From NCBI RefSeq assembly GCF_024539815.1, contig NZ_JAHHIU010000079.1, positions 60,518 to 124,517 on the forward strand: a DNA stretch of 64,000 nucleotides, read 5' to 3'. A model generated the notes under the pieces. That model searched no databases. It was not told the DNA's origin and saw only the letters and a program-made list of their open reading frames with translations. Positions within the stretch are counted from its first letter, which is position 1; each line of letters opens with the position of its first letter. Shown in pieces: positions 18,701-26,033 of the stretch. Source of the DNA: Streptomyces hayashii (GTDB lineage Bacteria; Actinomycetota; Actinomycetes; Streptomycetales; Streptomycetaceae). The position numbers were made by a program, and so were the translations under genes.

Positions 18701-18973
18701 GTTCGAGCTGCGATAATTTACGTGACTTTTCCGTCGCTTGTCGACGCCCTCTTGGACGACGTGCGCGCGCCCACTGTGCCAGACCGAATCGATGATTCCG
18801 TAACCGAAGCCGACCATAACAGCTTGTGGATACGCCCCGATGTGCTAGACATCATCACGCGCGAAGACGGAACTTTGGTATCGCCGGAATCTATTGCTCG
18901 CTGCTACGGGAAGGCTTATTCGTTGACGCGCAACCTGACTTTCGGCATCCCTGAGCAGCCTGATGGCGAGTGA
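15785..18973 (+). CDS. WD40-repeat KAP family P-loop NTPase
   Basis: A 1062-residue protein from GTG 15785 with GAGGTGAT upstream. Residues ~25-310 hold six clear and one weak WD40 repeats, each ending in forms such as DGTVRLWDP or DGTIRMWNP. Walker A is GRWGSGKTTL near residue 395 and Walker B VLVMDELDRCS near 750. Hydrophobic segments between them (about 490-565, 600-625, 680-740) are the membrane insertions that define KAP NTPases, here likely anchoring the protein. A charged linker (around 870-910) precedes the C-terminal helices. KAP NTPases are suspected signalling or phage-defence ATPases; WD40 repeats would bind a partner. A sulfotransferase follows 21 bases later. Base composition falls toward the 3' end. 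Confidence 0.85.
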   Translation: MTEGAKHLSTLAWASGDGRTLERSWLRLTVNHPIWSLAFGEATDGVFLAGACADGTIRLWEADTGAPIRQLRGHTGAVLSVNVGVVNGHAVLASAGIDGTVRLWDPSGGDSGHRTLQGHVGGVRAVAFGNADGHTFLASAGADGTVRLWNPETGTPAAEPLTGHSGTALSVAFGPVGDRYVLASAGDDATVRLWDAETGVSLVEPLRRHRGGVRSVAFGQIDGVSLLASSSDDGTVQLWDPHAGVPLFGRLTGHSGIVRAVSFSQIDDVSLVMSAGIDGTIRMWNPNTGSGYPDHITAPADDLRSIVFGQVRGENVLAVGSGEGVSASRLADQIDTTKLLAPDIVRSAIVTADAIDATDFFGRVILARHLRGVIGQLIAPDGAVSHRSVVVCIDGRWGSGKTTLARLLVEEMQNHAPSATLSYGQDQTMGDKSRDGAPLPCDPVVVNFDAWRESEIAPHWWAVAAAINRGVRNERSLVSRIGMTVTGVGRRIARSPASLAAILFVSVVVFGFMAIRSAAPAQLNQTLTILQTFLTAATALFAVAAVVTRSLFWASPALGRLHLRAEDNPLGEVADMVTNLRRWSPRTGSSPFVETAFFILWIIVGTIAGRRIYSRPEVVFPRVEWQVWVQSHPIAVPVAVATALTVGLAAPAAVRSTTRGPRRRARRNDGRSTARSLGPRSHWYARRSWRVISAIIVGSIVGVAGAAEIPDTTGPAWLPLFGLGAIGIAGLVAQLKYVRSLRRGNRRPIVLVMDELDRCSVPTVVAYLETVHTLLRERSPGPSFIRNGWRDPAPLVVLVLADGRWVRTAFTTEYDAFKELGSPVRTLGGDFLQKLFDHTVLVPELTAEHVGHLLDRITSPVASADALPGEQVPAVPSSFSDAESQGRPPRQTDTEVSGAGAVELDAERERIANEALAAATPKAIKRREAHLLASYTMLLPSNPRLIRRVANTWAMLEALKQHVGHDEPDDTVVRAAIIYVTFPSLVDALLDDVRAPTVPDRIDDSVTEADHNSLWIRPDVLDIITREDGTLVSPESIARCYGKAYSLTRNLTFGIPEQPDGE

Positions 18974-18994
18974 GGACAACGGGAAGGAAACGAC

Positions 18995-19756
18995 GTGGCT
19001 GGGTACGCGATCTGTAGTGTCGAACGGACTGGCAGCACATTTTACTCCGCACTGCTCGAAAAAACTGGCACAGCCGGTCGGCCTGTCGTAGAGCCATTCA
19101 ACATGAAGGTTCAGTCCACCGCCTTTCAGCATCATCGATTCGATACGTATGGCAGCTACCTCGATTTTGTGCATCGACAAGCTTCCACTCCGAATGGGGT
19201 ATTTGGCATCAATGTGATGTGGCGGCACGTCGCCCGTCTTGTCGGGGAGTTGGAACGCGCCCGATCCTGGAATGGTGAGACATCAATTCAGATGATCCGG
19301 TACTATCTGCCGGGCCTAACTCACTTTATATTCACCCAGCGTCGCGATGCGATTGCTCAGGCCGTATCGTGGGCCATTGCCTACCAGACTGATCGCTGGA
19401 AGAGTACCGACCCCGACCTCGGCCGGAAACCTTCGTACGACTTCTCCCTCGTCGATGCGCTATATCAGAATGTCGTTGCCGACAACTTCGGCTGGGAGAC
19501 CTGGTTCAAACTGAACGGTATCGAACCACTCAGGCTGACCTATGAAGATATAGTAGAAGATCCACACAAAGAGATCTTTCGGTCTTTCGAGTTCCTGGGG
19601 CTGGAAAAGCCTGCGGAACTTTCGCTCGTCACTCATATTGAGAAACAAAGGACCGATCTGAATCAGATGTGGCGCGACCGTTATCTTGAGGATAAGGCGC
19701 GCAACAACGTCACCCAACTACCAACACATTGGCTACCCGACCAGGGTCGAACTTGA
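18995..19756 (+). CDS. Stf0-type sulfotransferase
   Basis: A 253-residue protein from GTG 18995 with AAGGAA nearby. The N-terminus ICSVERTGSTFYSALLEKTG is the phosphosulfate-binding loop of Stf0 enzymes, which transfer sulfate from PAPS to trehalose and related acceptors, and FTQRRDAIAQAVSWAIAYQT is the conserved second element with the R-x-x-x-x-Q-A-x-S pattern. PLRLTYEDIVEDP is the family's C-terminal motif. It is 21 bases after the KAP NTPase gene and probably cotranscribed. The gene is visibly more AT-rich than its surroundings, a sign of transfer. The acceptor is unknown. Confidence 0.8.
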   Translation: MAGYAICSVERTGSTFYSALLEKTGTAGRPVVEPFNMKVQSTAFQHHRFDTYGSYLDFVHRQASTPNGVFGINVMWRHVARLVGELERARSWNGETSIQMIRYYLPGLTHFIFTQRRDAIAQAVSWAIAYQTDRWKSTDPDLGRKPSYDFSLVDALYQNVVADNFGWETWFKLNGIEPLRLTYEDIVEDPHKEIFRSFEFLGLEKPAELSLVTHIEKQRTDLNQMWRDRYLEDKARNNVTQLPTHWLPDQGRT

Positions 19757-19777
19757 CCCTGAAGCTTCTATAGATCG

Positions 19778-20867
19778 TCAAGCCGTAGGAGACGGCGCGG
19801 ATTTGCCGGTGAATGCGCTGGTGAGGTGGTGGTAGACCTCGCGCGCGACGAAGCGCTTGAGGCATCGGAAGATGTCCTTCGCTTCGAGGGTGCGCCGTGC
19901 GACGTACTCGCGGGTGCGCGGGTCGTGGCGCATGCGGACCAGCACGATCGTGTGCAGCGCGCGGTTGGCCTGGCGGTCTCCGCCGCGGTTGAGCCCGTGG
20001 CGATCGGTACGCCCGGAAGAGGCCGGGACTGGTGCGGCAGCGCACAGGTGGGCGAAGGATGCCTCGGAGGCAAGCCTGTCGGGGTTGTCGCCGGCGGTGA
20101 CCAGCAGCTGCCCGGCGGTCTCGGTTCCGACGCCCGGCAGCGCTAGCAAGTCGGGTGCGGTGTGGGTGATCAGCGACCGCAGGTCGGCGTCAGCATCTGC
20201 TATCTCCTCGCTCAAGTGCCGGTAGCGCTTGGCCAAGCGCTTGAGGGCCACTTTGACGGCTGTGGCCGGGGCAGCCAGATCGGTGGCCGGACGACTGGCG
20301 GCGAGCCGTCGGACCAGCTCGGTCGTGGTCAGCGGGCGCAGTGCTTCGCGGACCTCAGCGGGCGCGGAAATGATCAGTGATTTGATCTGGTTGATGGTCT
20401 GGGTGCGGGCTTTGACGGCGCTGGCACGTACCACGCGCAGTCCGCGGATCGCCTCGACCGCGCCGTCGCGGTGTTTCGGGGTGCCTGTGGCGCGGCCGGC
20501 GAGTACTGCGGTGGCGGCGGCGTAGGCGTCGATGGGGTCCGACTTCCCCGCCGTTCGGCGAGCTCGACGATCGGGTCCGACTTCCCCGCCGTTCGGCGAG
20601 CTCGACGATCGGGTCGGTCCACCTCGATGACGGCGATCTGGTTGGCTCGGAGGTGGCGGCCGAGTTCGGCGCCGAAAGAGCCGGTGCCCTCCATGCCCAC
20701 AACCAGCACTCGGCCGTGGGAGTGCAGCCACTCCAGCAGGTCCCGGTAACCGGCAGGCGTCGTGGGGAACGCCTCGGTGGCCAGGTGTCGGCCGCTGGTG
20801 TCGATGACGGCGGCCTGGTGAACGTCGGTGTGGGTGTCGATCCCGCCGATACTCGTCGAACGCGGCA
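19778..20867 (-). pseudogene. IS110-family transposase, frameshifted
   Basis: The N-terminal DEDD domain reads SIGGIDTHTDVHQAAVIDTS and VVGMEGTGSFGAELGRHL, and the C-terminal transposase_20 domain reads LLALPGVGTETAGQLLVTAG and DRHGLNRGGDRQANRALHTI. The two parts are in different frames because a 38-base tandem duplication (20535-20610) lies at the ARRTAGKSDPI codons. Removing one copy restores a continuous IS110 transposase ending at 19778. The exact ends of the element are not evident, as expected for this family, which lacks terminal inverted repeats. It interrupts the helicase gene to its right and abuts the sulfotransferase stop on its left. Confidence 0.85.
20535..20610. repeat. Two tandem copies of a 38-base unit inside the transposase
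   Basis: The unit beginning GGGTCCGACTTCCCCGCC runs from 20535 to 20572 and repeats exactly at 20573-20610. Thirty-eight is not a multiple of three, so the duplication shifts the transposase frame. Identity of both copies implies that the event is recent or is an assembly artefact. Confidence 0.9.
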
Positions 20868-21157
20868 GCGGTCTGTTGAGCCAGTTGCCGAGTCGGACAC
20901 AGGTAGGCGACCCGGTCCTGGGAGGTGCGCCGGCGGAACTCTGCAATCAGGCCACCGACGAGGGTCTTGCCAGCACCGGTGGGAAGCTCGATGGCCACGT
21001 CTGATGACCCGGATTTACTCTGGTGCCAGGAACGCAGTACGTCCTGTTGATGCCCCCATACAGCTGCGGGTCCGCGGTTGGCCACCGCGAGCATCCGGTA
21101 CAGATGCAATGGGTCATCGGGCAGGCTGGAATCGGTGGACTTGCGTGTGAATGCCAC
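20868..21157 (-). pseudogene. DEAD/DEAH-type helicase, N-terminal fragment
   Basis: About 97 codons from GTG 21157: AAVWGHQQDVLRSWHQ supplies a Q-like motif, VAIELPTGAGKTLVGGL is Walker A (motif I), and VAYLCPTRQLAQQTAAAFDE is motif Ia. The frame then runs into the IS110 remnant. No motif II or later helicase motifs are found on the other side of the IS, so the rest of the gene was lost. The missing downstream part and the abutting sulfotransferase suggest a deletion adjacent to the insertion. Confidence 0.8.
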
Positions 21158-21607
21158 GAGCGGCTCCGTCCCGCTGCTGGCTCGGCTCCGTTTCCTAGAT
21201 CAACGCAACCTTTAGCCTATTGCGCCGAGAAAGGCAAAGGGGCGAACGGCCTTAAGTCTGTAGTGACTTCCGAACGGGATCGTGGAGACAAACTACGGCG
21301 CAATCTACGCAAGAGCTTGCTGGCGCGCAGTTCATCCGGCTCCCACTTGACCTGGTCTGGGCCCGCGTCGTTGCCGGACCGTTGCGGTCTACCCCGGGAG
21401 CGGGATGGCTGTGCTGAACAGCCGAGCCCGGGCTGCGGACGAGAAGGTGCTCTCGAAGGGGGGTAGTGCGTCCTGTCCCGGACCGTGGCCGACCGTCGCT
21501 CCAAGGGGCCAATGGGAATGCGGTGGGAACATGAGGACTAAGACCATCATTCTTCGCATGTTTGCCCCCGACAGCAGTAATGTCGTGGGGCAAGAGCCAC
21601 ACGGCTG
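21158..21607. other. Divergent intergenic region
   Basis: About 450 bases between the helicase fragment and the Crp/Fnr gene, which point away from each other. Open frames here lack ribosome sites and protein-like composition. It should contain promoters for both directions, but I cannot place clear -10 and -35 boxes. Confidence 0.45.
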
Positions 21608-21622
21608 CGTGATCAGTTCACG
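21608..21622. promoter_or_regulatory. Crp/Fnr-like palindrome upstream of the regulator gene
   Basis: CGTGATCAGTTCACG is a perfect five-base-arm inverted repeat (CGTGA/TCACG) that resembles the GTGA-N-TCAC half sites of Crp/Fnr operators, though the spacer is five bases rather than six. It lies 22 bases before the GTG start of a Crp/Fnr gene, a position suited to autoregulation. Confidence 0.45.
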
Positions 21623-21643
21623 TCTCTGGGGAGGGAACGTGCT

Positions 21644-22375
21644 GTGGTCGAGGGGTGGGATCCGCAAAGCATCGTACGACGCTATCGCGGAAGTTGGAGG
21701 TCGCAGAGTTTCCTCGCCGGGCTAGATCAGCAAGCCCTCGTCTCCCTGCTCGCCGAAGGGACGTTGGTGCACTTCGGCAAAGGCGACGTGCTCGTGCGCG
21801 AGGGTGACGTGTACGACGGGGTGTATCTGCTGCTCTCGTCGTACGTCAAGGTCAGCGCGAGCCAATACGGCGGCGGGCAGACCCTCCTCGCCGTGCGGTT
21901 CGCGGGGGACGTGATCGGCGAGATGGCGGCGATCGACGGGAACACCCGGTGCGCCACCGTGGAGGTGTGCAGCAAGGAGCCGGTGGCCGCCGTCCGCCTG
22001 GAAGAGACGCAGTTCGAGCGGGCCGTGGCCACAGTTCCTGACGCCCGCCAGCTTCTGCTCGCCTCCGTGGTGGGCAAGCTGCGGACCTCGACCCGGCGAC
22101 GCGTCGACTACGCGAAGGCTCCCGTACTTCTGCAACTGGCCTGTCTCCTGGTGGAGATGGCTGACGAGCATGGTCACACGCCGCGCGGCCGGAGCGTGGT
22201 CATCGGGGCGAACCTCACCCAGGTGGAGTGGGGCATGCTGATCGGTGTCAGCCCGCGAACTGTGCAACGCGCCCTGCGGGAACTCAAGTTGGCAGGGCTG
22301 ATAGATCCAGGACGCAACCGCATGGTGGTCAAGGACGTGCTGGGCCTGCGCGCTCTCCTCACCGAACGGCTGTAA
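21644..22375 (+). CDS. Crp/Fnr family transcriptional regulator
   Basis: A 243-residue protein from GTG 21644 with GGAGG upstream. Residues ~25-140 form a cyclic-nucleotide-binding beta barrel (EGTLVHFGKGDVLVREGDVY, GDVIGEMAAIDGNTRCATVE), though the phosphate cassette has E-M-A-A rather than the R-S-A-x that contacts cAMP, so the ligand is unclear. A winged helix follows (TQVEWGMLIGVSPRTVQRAL, then GLIDPGRNRMVVKD). It is followed 122 bases later by two surface-protein genes on the same strand, likely its targets. Confidence 0.85.
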   Translation: MVEGWDPQSIVRRYRGSWRSQSFLAGLDQQALVSLLAEGTLVHFGKGDVLVREGDVYDGVYLLLSSYVKVSASQYGGGQTLLAVRFAGDVIGEMAAIDGNTRCATVEVCSKEPVAAVRLEETQFERAVATVPDARQLLLASVVGKLRTSTRRRVDYAKAPVLLQLACLLVEMADEHGHTPRGRSVVIGANLTQVEWGMLIGVSPRTVQRALRELKLAGLIDPGRNRMVVKDVLGLRALLTERL

Positions 22376-22497
22376 AGCCGCCATTTGGCGTACGAGTGCG
22401 CCTACTTGGGGCGCTGTTCCCATACTGAACTCCCGGGCGAGGTCCGACCGCCCGGGACCGAAGGTGAGTTTCTGCCGACACCGACGAAAGAGTGTCC

Positions 22498-23727
22498 ATG
22501 AATCCACAGATCGAGCTGGGACCACAGCGCCGACTGCACACCGGCGACGATCTCTCCGGATATAGCGACAGCCAACCGCACGTCCAGCGTGGGCTGCTGG
22601 AGGCCATCGCCGTGGCCCGCGAACGAGGAGCGCGATTCGCCGGGATGGACCGCGAGGCGGCCTACATCCAGCCGCAGGGGGACGGCGAATTGGTGCGCTG
22701 GCCCCCGGTGCCGTCGACGCTTGACGTAGTTCATCGCTACCCGCCAGCGGTGTGCAACGAGTTGAACCAGGCGAACGCCAGCCGTAGCGAGGCTGCGGCG
22801 CTCCGCCTGCGCCTGGCCATGGCCGAGGCCCTTTCGGAGGAGGCTCCCGGGGGGCTCACCGGAGACCCCTTCATCGTGGTCAGGAGATTCCTCGACTGCT
22901 GGCAGGCTCGCAAGGCGCTCGCACTGACCCCGGACTGTCCACTTGTCGTGGTCGTGGACCAGAGCATTTTTCGGGACATGGTGGAGAAGGAGTTTTGGGG
23001 GCTGCGACCCGACCAGTACGTCGAGATCCTCGTGCGCGACGAGGAGAAGAGGTTCGAGGCGCCGGCCTGGCTGACGCTTCCCGGCAGCACACCCGCACAG
23101 GTCGAGGCGGTGCGTGAACAAGTCGGTGTCGGTGTCGGGCCGGATCAGGCAAGGACCGAGGCCCGCCCGTCGCGGCCCACTCCGGCGTGGACCCGCTCAC
23201 CGAGGTCGGGTGCGGCGTCTGAGCGTGCCGAGGCGGGTGCGGAGGGCGGCGAGGCTGACGGTCCCCCTGCGGCTGGCCGCTCCCGTCGTTCGAAGTGGCT
23301 CAACAGTGCGCTGGCCGTAGCCCTCGTGGGCGGAATCGCCACCGTTTGCGCGGCCGTCATAACCGCGTTGCTCGGGGGAGGCGATGACGACAAGCGTTCC
23401 CCGGAGCTTCCCTCGCCGACGACTAGCGTCACGAACGTGGCGCCTGGCGCCCCGGGACGGGTCCGCTGGACTGATGACGGCGGTTCGACCCTCCTTCGTT
23501 CGTATGTGAGCCCTGAGCCCGGAAACGCGACACCGAGCGGTCGCGCCTACCCGGCCGGTGAGACGCTCACGCTCGTCTGCCGGATGACCAAGGGCCGTTC
23601 CATCGCCGTCGGTGCAGGCTACTCGGGCCCCGATCCGGACTCCACCGTCTGGTACCGCCTGGACGACGGCGCATGGGTGCCGGCCGTCTACGTCGACCTC
23701 AGCTCCAAGTCCGTCCCCGTGTGCTGA
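22498..23727 (+). CDS. Single-pass membrane protein with extracytoplasmic SH3-like domain
   Basis: A 409-residue protein. ATG 22498 is preferred over GTG 22492. The cytoplasmic N-terminal ~200 residues contain a compact alpha/beta region (DPFIVVRRFLDCWQARKALA, DCPLVVVVDQSIFRDMVEKE) that I do not recognise. A proline/arginine-rich linker leads to one transmembrane helix near residue 270 (LNSALAVALVGGIATVCAAV). Outside, about 100 residues end in TVWYRLDDGAWVPAVYVDL and a final SVPVC, with two cysteines, resembling secreted SH3-like domains. It lies between the Crp/Fnr gene and a lipoprotein with similar domains, suggesting a common surface function. Confidence 0.6.
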   Translation: MNPQIELGPQRRLHTGDDLSGYSDSQPHVQRGLLEAIAVARERGARFAGMDREAAYIQPQGDGELVRWPPVPSTLDVVHRYPPAVCNELNQANASRSEAAALRLRLAMAEALSEEAPGGLTGDPFIVVRRFLDCWQARKALALTPDCPLVVVVDQSIFRDMVEKEFWGLRPDQYVEILVRDEEKRFEAPAWLTLPGSTPAQVEAVREQVGVGVGPDQARTEARPSRPTPAWTRSPRSGAASERAEAGAEGGEADGPPAAGRSRRSKWLNSALAVALVGGIATVCAAVITALLGGGDDDKRSPELPSPTTSVTNVAPGAPGRVRWTDDGGSTLLRSYVSPEPGNATPSGRAYPAGETLTLVCRMTKGRSIAVGAGYSGPDPDSTVWYRLDDGAWVPAVYVDLSSKSVPVC

Positions 23728-23746
23728 CCGGATTTCGAGGAGAATC

Positions 23747-25018
23747 ATGATGTCTACTTTCCGCGACGCGCGGCAGCGCGTTCGCCAACGTGGTCGTGTA
23801 CTGGCCACGGCGCTGGCCCTGTTGGCCTCTGCCACCCTCGGCGGGTGTGGTTCAAGTACATCGGACGACGGTCAGCAGCAGGTCGCCGCTGCCGAGACGA
23901 TCAGTGCGGAGCGGACCAGCACGGTCGACGCGGGTGGCCAGCCGGAGGGGGTGGCGCTACGCGGCTGCCCGTTCGTCGTGCACGACGTCCAGCATGCTGA
24001 TGTGGCCGTGACCTGCCTATCCGTGCATGAGCGCTTGCCCACGGGGACGCAGGTGGAAATGCGGTGCTGGACAGACACGGACACTGCGACGCTCGGCGCC
24101 TGGGGCCAGGCCCAGGAGAACGAGCCGCGCGTCCAGCGGTGGTTCTACGTCACCGTCGCCGATGGTGAACACGCCGGCAAGTCCGGCTACGTGTACTCCG
24201 ACCTCGTACCCCGCGAGGAACAGACGAACACGCCCCGCTGCAACCCGGAGATCCTGCGGGCGTATCCGTTCTCCCCACGGGTTGAGCCCGAACCGCTAAA
24301 ACTGGAGATCACTGGAACGTGCACCACGGGGGGTGGGACGCTGACCGGACGGGCCTCTGGCTTCGTCGCGGGTGAGTACGCAGTCACCGCCTACTATCCC
24401 GACGGCCGGGAGTACCACTTGGACAGCAACTCCATTACCGCGCGCGACGACGGAAACCTGCCTTGGACCTGGTCGTGCGCGGGTGATCCGGCCGGCACGT
24501 ACACGACCGAGATCAGCACCCTGGACGGCCGGGAGAGCACCGGACGGGTCTCCTTCACCATCAGGCTGGCCCCGAACACCCCGCCTCCCACTCCGACGCC
24601 GTCGAAGTCCGTGTCTGCGCCGAGTCCCAGCCCGACGCCCGAGCCCACGCCCCCCTCTCCAACGCCCCAGCCGGTGACAGTGACCGTGTCGAATCTGGTG
24701 ACCAACGGCGCCGACCGGATGCGGGAGGACACCCCGGCGTACCTCTCCACCCGAACCGTCGGGTTCTGCCGCCAAGTCGGCTGCAAGCTGGACGGGACCG
24801 AGATGAGCAGCGGCTTCACCGCGCGAGCGGTCTGCAGGGTGGCTGGCGATCGCATCACCAACGGCGAGGATGCGAACGCGGTCGACGACGGCAACCCAGG
24901 TCTGTACAGCAGTACGCTCTGGTATCGGATCCGGTGGGCCGACGGAAGGAAGGGCTACCTGTCCACAGTCTGGCTCGTCACCGCCGACCGTGACGGGGCT
25001 GACCTCCCGATTTGCTGA
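23747..25018 (+). CDS. Secreted lipoprotein with repeated SH3-like domains
   Basis: A 423-residue protein from ATG 23747 with AGGAG seven bases upstream. The signal peptide ends in a lipobox, SATLGGC, so the cysteine at about residue 34 is lipidated. An SH3-like unit follows (QRWFYVTVADGEHAGKSGYV), then an Ig-like segment (SGFVAGEYAVTAYYPDGREY), a Pro/Thr/Ser linker around residues 285-310, and a second SH3-like unit ending LWYRIRWADGRKGYLSTVWL and DLPIC. The last unit resembles the end of the preceding membrane protein. Both probably bind or sense the cell wall. The stop overlaps the end of the convergent gene by 41 bases. Confidence 0.65.
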   Translation: MMSTFRDARQRVRQRGRVLATALALLASATLGGCGSSTSDDGQQQVAAAETISAERTSTVDAGGQPEGVALRGCPFVVHDVQHADVAVTCLSVHERLPTGTQVEMRCWTDTDTATLGAWGQAQENEPRVQRWFYVTVADGEHAGKSGYVYSDLVPREEQTNTPRCNPEILRAYPFSPRVEPEPLKLEITGTCTTGGGTLTGRASGFVAGEYAVTAYYPDGREYHLDSNSITARDDGNLPWTWSCAGDPAGTYTTEISTLDGRESTGRVSFTIRLAPNTPPPTPTPSKSVSAPSPSPTPEPTPPSPTPQPVTVTVSNLVTNGADRMREDTPAYLSTRTVGFCRQVGCKLDGTEMSSGFTARAVCRVAGDRITNGEDANAVDDGNPGLYSSTLWYRIRWADGRKGYLSTVWLVTADRDGADLPIC

Positions 25019-25991
25019 ACCCTGTCTGAGGGCCCGCCCGTATTCTCGGCGGGACACCCGTGAGGGTCCGGTCGGGGGCGATCTGGTCGGAGCCGGCAAG
25101 AGCCGCCTTACTGTCCTGGACGCCGTACGCCACCAAGGCGGGGGTTACGGGGCGGGTGGCGAGGACCAGGTCGATCCGGCGTTCGCCGAACGGGTCGGGG
25201 TCGCCCTGGCCGTCCTTCCAGTGGCCGACCGTGGCATGCCAGGGCACGCCCAGGTGGGCGGCGGCGTCGACCATGTAGCCGCGACGCAGCAGGAGTTCGG
25301 TCTGGCGCCGGTCGGCCAGCTGCTCCCCTCCGATGGTGCCTTCCTGCACCTGGTATTCGAGGTCGTCGTGGTCCTGCTCGGCGTACACCTCATGGTCGTA
25401 GTAGCGCAGCGTTCCGTCGGGGCCGGGTACTTGGGCGGCGGACAGGGCGTTGAAGTCGCCGACGACGAGTGCGGGCATCACTCCGCCGGGGCGGCGCAGG
25501 GCGCCTTTGATGCGCCGTGCCTCTTCTGTGCGCCAGTTCGGGCGGAAGGGGTCGCCGTGATAGGCGACCAGGGTGAGGGGTTCGGCGGCCCCGATGTCGA
25601 AGGCGACCGTGGTTAGCCCGTGCCAGAAGTCCGGGGCGCCGAAGGGTCGGTATGTGCCCGGCACGACGCTTGCCGCATCGGGGTTCCACAACACCGCTGT
25701 GTACCAGGCCCGGTGCACGTTGGCGGCCATGGTCACCCCGTACGGGCGTCCGGGAGTGGCGCGGACGGAGGCCGTCAGTCCGCAGTCCTCGGCGAACGCT
25801 GTGATCGTCTGGGCGGCGACGGCATGCCACTGGTCGGGCGGCGTGGCCGCCTCGTCGACCACGACCTCCTGGAGACCGAGCAAGTCGGGTGCGAGTTCCT
25901 GCACGGCCGTGACGCGGTCGTTCCATTCGGTGGTGGCCCGGGCGTCGAGGCGGAGTTTGTAGGCGTTGAAGTTGCCGGCACCTATGGTCAC
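24978..25991 (-). CDS. Endonuclease/exonuclease/phosphatase (EEP) family protein
   Basis: A 337-residue protein from GTG 25991. EEP motifs are GAGNFNAYKL (N), LLGLQEVVVDE (metal Glu), LVAYHGDPFR (His), LVVGDFNALSAAQ (D-x-N) and GERRIDLVLATR. The last motif, normally S-D-H, appears as AGSDQIAPD, so the catalytic histidine is replaced by glutamine. The final 40 residues are basic, proline-rich and run into the oppositely directed lipoprotein gene, so the C-terminus may have been altered by rearrangement. It lies 42 bases downstream of the methyltransferase-NUDIX gene and may be the last gene of the peptide operon. Confidence 0.75.
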   Translation of the reverse strand: MTIGAGNFNAYKLRLDARATTEWNDRVTAVQELAPDLLGLQEVVVDEAATPPDQWHAVAAQTITAFAEDCGLTASVRATPGRPYGVTMAANVHRAWYTAVLWNPDAASVVPGTYRPFGAPDFWHGLTTVAFDIGAAEPLTLVAYHGDPFRPNWRTEEARRIKGALRRPGGVMPALVVGDFNALSAAQVPGPDGTLRYYDHEVYAEQDHDDLEYQVQEGTIGGEQLADRRQTELLLRRGYMVDAAAHLGVPWHATVGHWKDGQGDPDPFGERRIDLVLATRPVTPALVAYGVQDSKAALAGSDQIAPDRTLTGVPPRIRAGPQTGFSKSGGQPRHGRR

Positions 25992-26033
25992 GCGGTCTCC
26001 CCCTGAGGGTCGGTTGGATACGGTCGCAGGCCG

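Noticed and set aside
19778..21157. A single 459-residue open frame joining helicase and IS110 sequence
   Set aside because: The N-terminal part matches a helicase and the C-terminal part an IS110 transposase; the long frame results from the insertion plus the 38-base duplication, not a real fusion protein.
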